From contig CAJGDE010000022.1 of assembly GCA_904502135.1 (NCBI GenBank), positions 1 through 22,139 on the forward strand: a DNA stretch of 22,139 bases, read 5' to 3'. Below the pieces are notes generated by a model. It was not told where the DNA came from. It saw nothing but the letters and a program-made list of their open reading frames with translations, and did not search any database. A program made the position numbers and the translations under genes. The first letter of the stretch is position 1, and every line of letters begins with the position of its first letter. Positions 15,205-20,936 of this stretch are shown here, one piece after another. The DNA comes from Kiritimatiellia bacterium (GTDB taxonomy: Bacteria; Verrucomicrobiota; Kiritimatiellia; RFP12; UBA1067).

Positions 15205-15719
15205 CTTACAGCCTCCTTGATCGAACCGGATTTGATGCCGCCGATCTCCATTCGCGTATCGCGATACGAGGAGACGAAGCCTTCAGGCGACGAAAAATAT
15301 ATCCCGTCTCCGTAAAACACCGTCCCGTCATGACGGATTATGGCTCTGCCGTTGGCCCAGCCGCTTTTGGTGGAGCGGTCGATTATGCAATTTCTGGCAT
15401 CTATTCTAAATTCGAGCTTGCCCGGAGAACGAAAACGCTTGACTACGACGTTCTCCGCCCAGATAAATCCTTCTTGAAGAAAATATTGGGCCTTCTTCGC
15501 TTGCACAAGAGTCTTTATCGCCCCATCGGGAAACGACTCGACGGGAACGACGACATTCTCCGCCGGCTCCGAGACTTTGGCCGCATAATTCGTGTACGCG
15601 CCCATTAGCCGCTCCGCTTCGCGCGAAAGAATTTCACGCTTTTCAAGCCATTGCTCGGAGTCAAACGCAAAAGCCTGACACGCGAAGAGCAAAGAACAAA
15701 CTATGACAATCTTTTTCAA
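15201..15719 (-). CDS. Putative LptC-like / OstA-like exported protein
   Basis: The 172-residue protein has a signal sequence (MKKIVIVCSLLFACQAFA), then a helical segment with many Glu and Arg residues (about 20-70), and a beta-rich second half (FIWAENVVVKRF, KLEFRIDARNCIID, GRAIIRHDGTVFYGDGIYFS). That second half resembles the membrane-to-envelope beta fold of LptC or OstA proteins. The start is TTG at 15719 with AAAGGA some 12 bases upstream; no ATG fits the signal peptide. The ATGA overlap with the lptA-like gene and its position after kdsA match lptC. I cannot confirm homology by eye. A second LptA-like protein is the alternative. Confidence 0.55.
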   Translation of the reverse strand: MKKIVIVCSLLFACQAFAFDSEQWLEKREILSREAERLMGAYTNYAAKVSEPAENVVVPVESFPDGAIKTLVQAKKAQYFLQEGFIWAENVVVKRFRSPGKLEFRIDARNCIIDRSTKSGWANGRAIIRHDGTVFYGDGIYFSSPEGFVSSYRDTRMEIGGIKSGSIKEAVR

Positions 15720-15734
15720 GAAGGCAGAAATCCT

Positions 15735-16556
15735 TTATTTGGATTTTACGATAGCATCAATCTGAATGAGCTTCTTCCAGAGATTTTCAACCTGGGAAAA
15801 CTTTATCGCATTGGCGGAATCGCTCTTGGCGATTTTAGGATTAATATGCGTTTCCATGAAAACGCCGTCAATGCCGGTAGCGACCGCTGCGCGCGCGATG
15901 GCGGGAGCGTACTTTCCATCTCCGCCCGAACCGGTGCCGAGCCCGCCGGGACGCTGGACGGAATGCGTCGCATCCATCACAACGGGATATCCGAGTTCTC
16001 TCATGATCAGCAGCGACCTCATATCCGCTACAAGATTGCGATAGCCGAAAGATGCGCCACGCTCGCAAAGAACAATGCGCTTATTGCCGGTAGATTCAAT
16101 CTTGCGGATAACCTGGGCCATATCCTCCGGAGCCATGAACTGCCCCTTCTTGACATTCACGACAGCCCCCGTCTCGCCAGCTGCGACAACCAAATCGGTT
16201 TGACGAGCGAGAAATGCCGGTATCTGAATGATATCGCAAACCTGAGCCGCACGCGCACACTGCCAAGGCTCATGAACATCGGTTATGACCGGAACATCGA
16301 ATTTTTCACGCACTTCAGCAAGGATATCCAGCCCCTCGTCAATCCCGGGGCCGCGATACGAATCGACGGATGTGCGGTTAGCTTTATCGAAGCTCGCTTT
16401 GAAGACATAACCGACATTAAACTTTCTCGCCAAGGCAGTCAACTTGCCCGCTAAATCAAGAGCCATCTTGCGAGACTCAATGACGCAAGGCCCGGCTATG
16501 AATGTAAGCGTTCCTGTGCCGAATGAAACGCCTTTGTCTACTATAACTTTTCTCAT
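15735..16556 (-). CDS. kdsA: 3-deoxy-8-phosphooctulonate (Kdo-8-P) synthase, metal-dependent type
   Basis: The 273-residue enzyme has FIAGPCVIES (19-28), FKASFDKANR, the long Kdo-8-P synthase loop near SVDSYRGPG, ITDVHEP, IQIPAFLARQTDL and VMDATHSVQRPGG. It condenses PEP with arabinose 5-phosphate to make Kdo-8-P for the LPS core. C24 in AGPC matches the metal-binding cysteine of class II (Aquifex-type) enzymes; E. coli has asparagine there. ATG 16556 lies six bases after a -10 box without a ribosome binding site. It heads a nine-gene operon ending with the PHP phosphatase. kdsB, kdsC and kdsD are not in the window. Confidence 0.95.
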   Translation of the reverse strand: MRKVIVDKGVSFGTGTLTFIAGPCVIESRKMALDLAGKLTALARKFNVGYVFKASFDKANRTSVDSYRGPGIDEGLDILAEVREKFDVPVITDVHEPWQCARAAQVCDIIQIPAFLARQTDLVVAAGETGAVVNVKKGQFMAPEDMAQVIRKIESTGNKRIVLCERGASFGYRNLVADMRSLLIMRELGYPVVMDATHSVQRPGGLGTGSGGDGKYAPAIARAAVATGIDGVFMETHINPKIAKSDSANAIKFSQVENLWKKLIQIDAIVKSK

Positions 16557-16562
16557 GGCAAA

Positions 16563-16571
16563 ATTATATCA
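16563..16571 (-). promoter_or_regulatory. Extended -10 promoter of the kdsA-to-ptsI operon
   Basis: TGATATAAT (16571-16563) lies in the context ATTTGATATAAT. A weak TTTACC is found 17 bases upstream as a possible -35. Exactly six bases separate the -10 from the kdsA ATG, predicting that transcription starts at the initiation codon. Confidence 0.65.
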
Positions 16572-16686
16572 AATCATTTGATGATGGTAAAGATGGGGAG
16601 CCCCCGTTAGTTGAGTCAGAGTTTCTATTCACTTCAGAGTCTTCTGATTTTTGGAAACAACTTTTTTGAAACAACTTTCCTTTGAC

Positions 16687-16708
16687 GCACGGGCGAACCC
16701 GCCCGTGC
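16687..16708. other. Perfect 9-bp GC-rich hairpin in noncoding DNA
   Basis: GCACGGGCG, a four-base loop AACC, and CGCCCGTGC form a perfect stem. No T-run follows on either strand, so it is not a normal intrinsic terminator. Read from the possible distal promoter at 16734-16742 it would lie early in a long 5' leader of kdsA. Confidence 0.6.
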
Positions 16709-16733
16709 ACTCCTCCTCTATTGAGATTAAGTA

Positions 16734-16742
16734 ATTATATCA
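16734..16742 (-). promoter_or_regulatory. Possible distal extended -10 promoter upstream of kdsA
   Basis: TGATATAAT (16742-16734) is identical to the -10 element of kdsA, the Tat lipoprotein gene, ppiB and hisB. Transcription from it would give kdsA a leader of about 170 bases starting just before AGGAGGAG and the 9-bp hairpin. No start codon follows the AGGAGGAG at workable spacing, so I do not call a small gene. It could instead be a chance match in AT-rich DNA. Confidence 0.35.
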
Positions 16743-16825
16743 ACAACGAAAAACGCGGGCGTGTTAGCACGCGCACCAAATACAAGTTGTTTTTACCAGT
16801 TGTCCTAGTTGTTTCCACTCTAAAG

Positions 16826-16865
16826 ATTCAAACATTCAAACATTCTAACATTCTAACATTCAAAC
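16826..16865. repeat. Five-copy 8-bp tandem repeat
   Basis: Five contiguous 8-base units: ATTCAAAC twice, ATTCTAAC twice, ATTCAAAC once. The array lies just downstream of the yfcE stop and outside the nested inverted repeat. There are no spacers and no coding role. Confidence 0.85.
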
Positions 16866-16883
16866 AATATTAGTGGGCAAGAG

Positions 16884-17402
16884 TTAGCAGATAGTATAGT
16901 GGCTAAGAGTTTCTCCGTCGTAATACCCGAACGACCTTTCTGAGCCGCCCTTCGGGAGTGAAATTGAGCCTGGATTGAAAATCTCAAGGCCGCACTCCAA
17001 AGTCTTTAATTCCGGAATATGCGTATGCCCATGAACAAGCGCATCCGCCAATCCAATCGGAGGAATCTTAAACTCATTCCACAAATGGCCGTGCGTCAAA
17101 AAGAACTTTTTGTTTCCCGAATCAAGAACGGAATAATCGTCCATGATGGGAAACTTCAGCATCATTTGATCAACCTCGGCGTCACAGTTTCCGCGAACGG
17201 CCACGATGGACGACGAACGGGCGTTTAAAATCTCCACCACTTTGACAGGGTCGTAAAATTGCGGCACGCCGTTGCGCGGCCCATGGTATAGCAAATCGCC
17301 AAGAAGCACGATCTTGTCGTACCCCAGATCGTCAACCTTAGACAATGCCGCCTCAAGCGTCGACGGCACGCCGTGAACATCACTTATGAACGCTATGCGC
17401 AT
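16884..17402 (-). CDS. yfcE: YfcE-type metallophosphodiesterase
   Basis: The 172-residue protein follows E. coli YfcE closely in motif order: ISDVHG (D8, H10), LLGDLLYHGPRN (GD at 35-36), AVRGNCDAEVDQM (N72, D74), FLTHGH, HGHTHIP and FNPGSISLPKGG. YfcE is a two-metal cytoplasmic phosphodiesterase known mainly from activity on artificial substrates; its physiological role is open. ATG 17402 is preferred because GGAAGG lies six bases upstream; ATG 17408 sits on that site. The gene begins inside the 3' end of the J-domain gene (23-base overlap). The last codons fall in a short direct repeat (tagtggctaagagtt versus tagtgggcaagagtt), so the C-terminus may have been altered by repeat growth. Confidence 0.93.
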   Translation of the reverse strand: MRIAFISDVHGVPSTLEAALSKVDDLGYDKIVLLGDLLYHGPRNGVPQFYDPVKVVEILNARSSSIVAVRGNCDAEVDQMMLKFPIMDDYSVLDSGNKKFFLTHGHLWNEFKIPPIGLADALVHGHTHIPELKTLECGLEIFNPGSISLPKGGSERSFGYYDGETLSHYTIC

Positions 17403-17769
17403 AACCATCCTTCCGTTCTAAATCTTTTTGTATAACCGCCCATGCGGCATTTATTTCACTCATTTGTTCCGTTGCGCGCGCGACTTCTTTTTCGCCCGCA
17501 CCCTGCGCTCTAAGAACATCGGGATGTCTTTTCTTCACAAGATCGCGATATCGCCGCTGCAACGTGGAAAAATCATCGCCTCTTTTCGAGCCAAGTATCT
17601 TGTAATACCTGTCAAGCGGATGTGATGAAGCAGATTTCATCGCTCTATTTTTCGCCTTGCGTCCCATACGACGCTCAAAGTATTCTCCGGCGAGCGCTCC
17701 CAGTATGGCGCCAAACGGCCCATAGAGACTGCCGATGCAACCGCCGATAGCAATACCCTTAAAGCCCAT
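17380..17769 (-). CDS. Small membrane J-domain protein (DjlA-like without TerB domain)
   Basis: The 129-residue protein starts with a glycine-rich hydrophobic segment (about 5-28, with GPFGAILGALAG) followed by FERRMG. This resembles the membrane anchor of DjlA. A C-terminal J domain begins near DRYYKILG (53-60) and contains the Hsp70-activating HPD motif at 82-84. The central TerB-like domain of DjlA, between anchor and J domain, is absent. It probably recruits DnaK to the inner membrane. It lies ten bases after panC and overlaps yfcE. Confidence 0.82.
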   Translation of the reverse strand: MGFKGIAIGGCIGSLYGPFGAILGALAGEYFERRMGRKAKNRAMKSASSHPLDRYYKILGSKRGDDFSTLQRRYRDLVKKRHPDVLRAQGAGEKEVARATEQMSEINAAWAVIQKDLERKDGYAHSVHK

Positions 17770-17779
17770 TTTCCGTATC

Positions 17780-18601
17780 TTACAACGTTATATTGTCTAT
17801 AAGTCTTGTCTTGCCAGCGAAAGCCGAGACAAGCACGCAGCACCCTTTAGACGGCTTGCTTCGCCCTTCTAAAGTCTGAGCGTCGACACATTCGACATAA
17901 TCTATCTTAAGACCGGCTTTTTCCAGCGAGCGCTTAAACGCCGCTATTGTCATGGCTCCCTTCGAAGATTTCAACGCCTTAAGCCCCGCTGAAATCGAAA
18001 GAGCCATAGACTTTTCTTTTTCGCTGAGATAAACGTTGCGGCTTGATCTGGCCAACCCCGACTTCTCGCGCACGATAGGGGCTAAAACGATTTTAACGGC
18101 AAAATTCAAATCGCGCACCATTCTCCGGATGATCTGCGCCTGCTGATAATCCTTGCGTCCGAACACAGCAAAATCAGGCACTGTTATGTTAAATAACTTC
18201 GCTACAACCGTGCATACACCCCTGAAATGCCCCGGGCGGCGGGCGCCGCAAAGGCCTCTTGAAAGAAGTTCCTCCTCAACATAAACGCTGTGAGCTTCAA
18301 GATACATATTCTGCGGCGTAGGGAAAAAGACAGCCGTCACGCCAGCCTTGCGGCATTTCTCAAGATCGGCCTTTTCATCGCGAGGATATTTCTCGTAATC
18401 CTCATTCGGACCGAACTGAACGGGATTTACAAATATGCTTACAATCACCTCTTGCGCTCCGCGCTTCTTCGCCGTCTCCACGAGACTTAAATGCCCTTCA
18501 TGAAGATAACCCATCGTTGGCACAAGCGCTATCGTCGCACCTTCGCGCTTACGCTTAAGACACCATTTCTGCATCTTGGCCGGGTCTTTGAAAATTTTCA
18601 T
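17780..18601 (-). CDS. panC: Pantothenate synthetase
   Basis: The 273-residue enzyme has VPTMGYLHEGHLSL (27-40) with the HIGH-type histidines H34 and H37, then SIFVNPVQFGPNEDYEKYPR, FGRKDYQQ and REKSGLARSSRN. It ligates pantoate and beta-alanine using ATP, for coenzyme A synthesis. ATG 18601 has AAGGAG seven bases upstream. It sits in an operon with hisB, hisA and recR; neither panB nor panD is present. CoA-dependent chemistry elsewhere in the window (paaK-like) is not obviously linked. Confidence 0.95.
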   Translation of the reverse strand: MKIFKDPAKMQKWCLKRKREGATIALVPTMGYLHEGHLSLVETAKKRGAQEVIVSIFVNPVQFGPNEDYEKYPRDEKADLEKCRKAGVTAVFFPTPQNMYLEAHSVYVEEELLSRGLCGARRPGHFRGVCTVVAKLFNITVPDFAVFGRKDYQQAQIIRRMVRDLNFAVKIVLAPIVREKSGLARSSRNVYLSEKEKSMALSISAGLKALKSSKGAMTIAAFKRSLEKAGLKIDYVECVDAQTLEGRSKPSKGCCVLVSAFAGKTRLIDNITL

Positions 18602-18628
18602 TACAGCTCCTTAAAATTCTTATGATTT

Positions 18629-19228
18629 CTACACTTGAAAACGTCCGGATATGGCTCGCTTTAATGTCAGCGGATCGGAATAGGCAACGCCCGAATCAGC
18701 TGGCAGACCAAACGCTAGGCGCGTAACCTTAGCGCCCGTACCTTTTAAAAGCTCGATAATGTAACCGGCCGTAGCGTCACCATCCATGTCTGTTGATAGC
18801 GCAAGCAAAACCTCTTCCACCGCCTCACTTACAACGCGATCGACAAGTTCCGCAAGGCGTAATTTTTCAGGACCTAAATGATGTTGAGGCGAAAGCTTTC
18901 CGCCAAGAGCATGATACCTGCCGTCAAAAGCCCCTGAAGCTTCAATCGATATTATATCTGACGGCTCCTCGACAACACAAATCTTGCGGGAAGAACGCAT
19001 CTTGTCGGTGCAAAGGTGACAAGGCTGAGCATCAACCGTAGTGAAAGAGCCGCAACGCGAGCAGCATTTAACTTCGCTTTTTGCGCGCGAGAGCGCTTCC
19101 AAAAGCGGGACCAAAAGCCTATTCGGCTCTCTGACGAGAGCCAAAGCCGCGCGTGAAGCGCTCCTGCGGCCCAACCCCGGGAGCTTTGAAAGCGCCGTCT
19201 CCAAATCGCTGATCGGTTTAAGTCTCAT
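18629..19228 (-). CDS. recR: Recombination mediator RecR
   Basis: The 199-residue protein has the N-terminal helix-hairpin-helix (KLPGLGRRSASRAAL), a four-cysteine zinc site (C56-x2-C59 and C70-x2-C73), a Toprim domain (ICVVEEPSDI to STDMDGDATAGYI), and a Walker-B-like C-terminus (RLAFGLPADSGVAYSDPLTL). It loads RecA with RecF or RecO at gapped DNA. In the Toprim EG[ED] motif the first residue is Asp (MDGD), a mild change. No good ribosome binding site precedes ATG 19228, 16 bases after hisA, so it may rely on coupling. dnaX, its frequent neighbour, is absent here. Confidence 0.95.
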   Translation of the reverse strand: MRLKPISDLETALSKLPGLGRRSASRAALALVREPNRLLVPLLEALSRAKSEVKCCSRCGSFTTVDAQPCHLCTDKMRSSRKICVVEEPSDIISIEASGAFDGRYHALGGKLSPQHHLGPEKLRLAELVDRVVSEAVEEVLLALSTDMDGDATAGYIIELLKGTGAKVTRLAFGLPADSGVAYSDPLTLKRAISGRFQV

Positions 19229-19244
19229 CGCTATGAGTAAACGA

Positions 19245-19970
19245 TCAGAGTGCAGCGATGTTCATTTCTTTAAGAGTGATTCTGCCGTCATAAAGAGCCT
19301 TGCCGACAATTGCGGCACGCAAATTCGCACGCTCAAGCGCCTTCAGGTTCTCTATGTCGTACGGTGAACTTACACCGCCCGAAGCGGTTATCTCACAAGT
19401 GGGAGCTGCATCGCATATAGCGGCCATCTGCGAAAGATTCGGCCCGCCCAACATTCCATCGGTAGCGGTATCGGTGTAAATAATCGTCTTTACGCCGGCT
19501 TTAGCAACCGCTGCGGCCAAATCTACGGCTTTAACCTCGGTTGTTTCTACCCAACCTTTAGTTTGGACAAATCCATCACGCGCATCTATCCCGACGGCAA
19601 TCTTTTCGCCATAAAGCTCAACCGCCTTCATCAGAAACTCCGGATTTTCAAGCGCAGCCGAACCGATAATCGCACGGGACGCGCCTGCGTCGATCACATT
19701 AGAAAGCGCCTCCATCGTGCGAAGACCTCCGCCTACCTCTACGGGACCGCCGAAGGCGCTTATGATATTCTTGATAACCTCCGCATGCTTAGGAGTTCCG
19801 GCAAAGGCACCATCAAGATCCACCACATGAAGCTCCATTCCGCCCTGTTGGCGCCAATCGCGCGCCTGCTCGGCGGGATCATCACCGTAAACAGTAACAT
19901 CATCGGCCTTACCTTGCCTAAGGCGCACACACTTGCCGCCCTTCAAATCTATCGCAGGCAATATTATCAT
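19245..19970 (-). CDS. hisA: Phosphoribosylformimino-AICAR ribotide isomerase
   Basis: The 241-residue TIM-barrel enzyme has LPAIDLKGGKCVRLRQG with catalytic D8, HVVDLDGAF, EVGGGLRT, VGIDARDG (D129) and TDTATDGMLGGPN. It catalyses the Amadori rearrangement in histidine synthesis. ATG 19970 overlaps the hisB stop (ATGA) and has AAAGG upstream. HisH, usually between hisB and hisA, is missing, and hisF does not follow. Confidence 0.96.
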   Translation of the reverse strand: MIILPAIDLKGGKCVRLRQGKADDVTVYGDDPAEQARDWRQQGGMELHVVDLDGAFAGTPKHAEVIKNIISAFGGPVEVGGGLRTMEALSNVIDAGASRAIIGSAALENPEFLMKAVELYGEKIAVGIDARDGFVQTKGWVETTEVKAVDLAAAVAKAGVKTIIYTDTATDGMLGGPNLSQMAAICDAAPTCEITASGGVSSPYDIENLKALERANLRAAIVGKALYDGRITLKEMNIAAL

Positions 19971-20551
19971 AACACGCCTTTCGAAGAAGGCACACCCTTC
20001 TCTAACGGATCAATTTTTACTGCACTGCGAAGTGCGCGTGCAAAACTCTTGAAAAGCCCCTCGCATACATGATGGGCCTCATCTCCATATACTTGGCGAA
20101 GATGAATGTTGGAGCGCGACTCAACACTGACCGCCCTAAAAAACTCTTCCACCAGTTTCACCTCGAAATCTTTAACGAACATATGCTTCATCGGTGAGAG
20201 CATAACAAGAAACGGACGCCCGCCAAGATCAAGAGAAGTTTCACAAAGCGCCTCATCCATCGGAATCGACGCGAAACCATATCGCGCAATCCCCTTGCGG
20301 CTTCCTAAAGCCTCATTGAGAGCCTGACCAAAAACAAGTCCTACATCTTCTACCGTATGATGATAATCAACATCGATATCACCCTTCGCTTTTACTGTAA
20401 GATCAATAAGGGCGTGCTTCTTCAGAAGCTCAAGCATATGGTTGAAAAAACCAATGCCTGTATCAATTTCACCTTCACCAGACCCGTCAAGATCAAGCTT
20501 AAGAGAAATCTTCGTTTCTTTAGTTTCGCGTTTTATTTCGGCTTTTCTCAT
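19967..20551 (-). CDS. hisB: Imidazoleglycerol-phosphate dehydratase
   Basis: The 194-residue protein is the monofunctional dehydratase. It has TGIGFFNHML, the metal motif DYHHTVED (62-69), the second HH motif in GDEAHHVCEGLFK, and the usual C-terminal AR region. It removes water from imidazoleglycerol phosphate. There is no fused phosphatase domain, so histidinol phosphatase must be a separate protein; the PHP gene at 9692-10492 is one candidate. It is the first gene of the six-gene his-recR-pan-djlA-yfcE run, with a leader of about 25-26 bases and a weak AGGTG site. Confidence 0.96.
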   Translation of the reverse strand: MRKAEIKRETKETKISLKLDLDGSGEGEIDTGIGFFNHMLELLKKHALIDLTVKAKGDIDVDYHHTVEDVGLVFGQALNEALGSRKGIARYGFASIPMDEALCETSLDLGGRPFLVMLSPMKHMFVKDFEVKLVEEFFRAVSVESRSNIHLRQVYGDEAHHVCEGLFKSFARALRSAVKIDPLEKGVPSSKGVL

Positions 20552-20584
20552 TATAATAACACCTAATGTGATTTATGTTGATAT

Positions 20585-20593
20585 ATTATATCA
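20585..20593 (-). promoter_or_regulatory. Extended -10 promoter of the hisB operon
   Basis: TGATATAAT (20593-20585) in the context TTTTGATATAAT lies 33 bases upstream of the hisB ATG. TTGCTC is found 19 bases further upstream, a poor -35 at a long spacing. Confidence 0.6.
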
Positions 20594-20638
20594 AAAATCA
20601 GGCGCAATAGAGCAACTATCCGAGGCTTACCAAGGCGG

Positions 20639-20782
20639 CTATGCAACTGCTGTAGTGTTCCTTGTGCTTCCCTTTCCGTCTTGCTTACGTTCCTGACTTG
20701 TCAACGTGCGGCGTTTTTTCACCTTAGCGGCACTCGCCTTTTGATATGGGCGATTAAATATAGAAATACCACGCTCATTCAT
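20639..20782 (-). CDS. Possible small basic ORF, 47 residues
   Basis: An ATG-to-TAG frame encodes a lysine/arginine-rich peptide (MNERGISIFNRPYQ at the start, KVKKRRTLTSQERKQDGKG in the middle). GAGGAG lies only two bases before this ATG. A second ATG four bases downstream in another frame has better spacing but gives just 19 codons. The product is not recognised. It lies in the 385-base gap between hisB and the phosphoesterase. It could equally be a remnant or chance ORF. Confidence 0.2.
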   Translation of the reverse strand: MNERGISIFNRPYQKASAAKVKKRRTLTSQERKQDGKGSTRNTTAVA

Positions 20783-20828
20783 CGCTCCTCACTGTCAAGT
20801 CTCACTTACGCCGCATGAAGCGTATATG

Positions 20829-20936
20829 CTATATGTCCTCCCCGGCGCTTATGCCCGCAATCTCGAAAACGCAATCATCAAGAGCGTTCTTGTCCATGAT
20901 GTCCAGATTCAGAAGATACGCCTTCGCGAATTCATC
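20829..20936 (-). pseudogene. In-frame coding remnant directly after the phosphoesterase stop
   Basis: Directly after the TAA of the phosphoesterase (20939-20937), the same frame runs on for 35 codons (beginning DEFAKAYLLNLDIMDKNALD, ending EIAGISAGEDI) before TAG at 20831-20829. The composition looks protein-like. The FAKAYLLNLD phrase resembles short C-terminal segments I associate with surface proteins of Kiritimatiellota and Lentisphaerota, though I cannot verify that. There is no start codon or ribosome binding site. It is probably a fragment left by recombination or a gene cut by a stop. Confidence 0.4.

Larger units (their letters stand above)
16653..16816. repeat. Nested inverted repeats around GC-rich hairpins
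   Basis: GGAAACAACT (16653-16662) is the perfect inverse of AGTTGTTTCC (16807-16816). Inside it, AAACAACTT (16669-16677) is the inverse of AAGTTGTTT (16784-16792). The centre holds a strong hairpin at 16687-16708 and a weaker one near 16759-16772. This occupies most of the 320-base gap between kdsA and yfcE. No coding capacity is visible. Confidence 0.5.

Noticed and set aside
15651..16454. A 267-codon open frame on the plus strand opposite kdsA
   Set aside because: It is fully antisense to a well-supported kdsA gene, has no ribosome binding site and its translation is not protein-like.
16687..16708. Hairpin as an intrinsic terminator
   Set aside because: No T-run follows the stem on either strand, and on the minus strand it lies upstream of kdsA rather than after a gene.
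16826..16865. CRISPR-like array
   Set aside because: The units are 8 bases and contiguous, with no spacers and no cas genes in the window.
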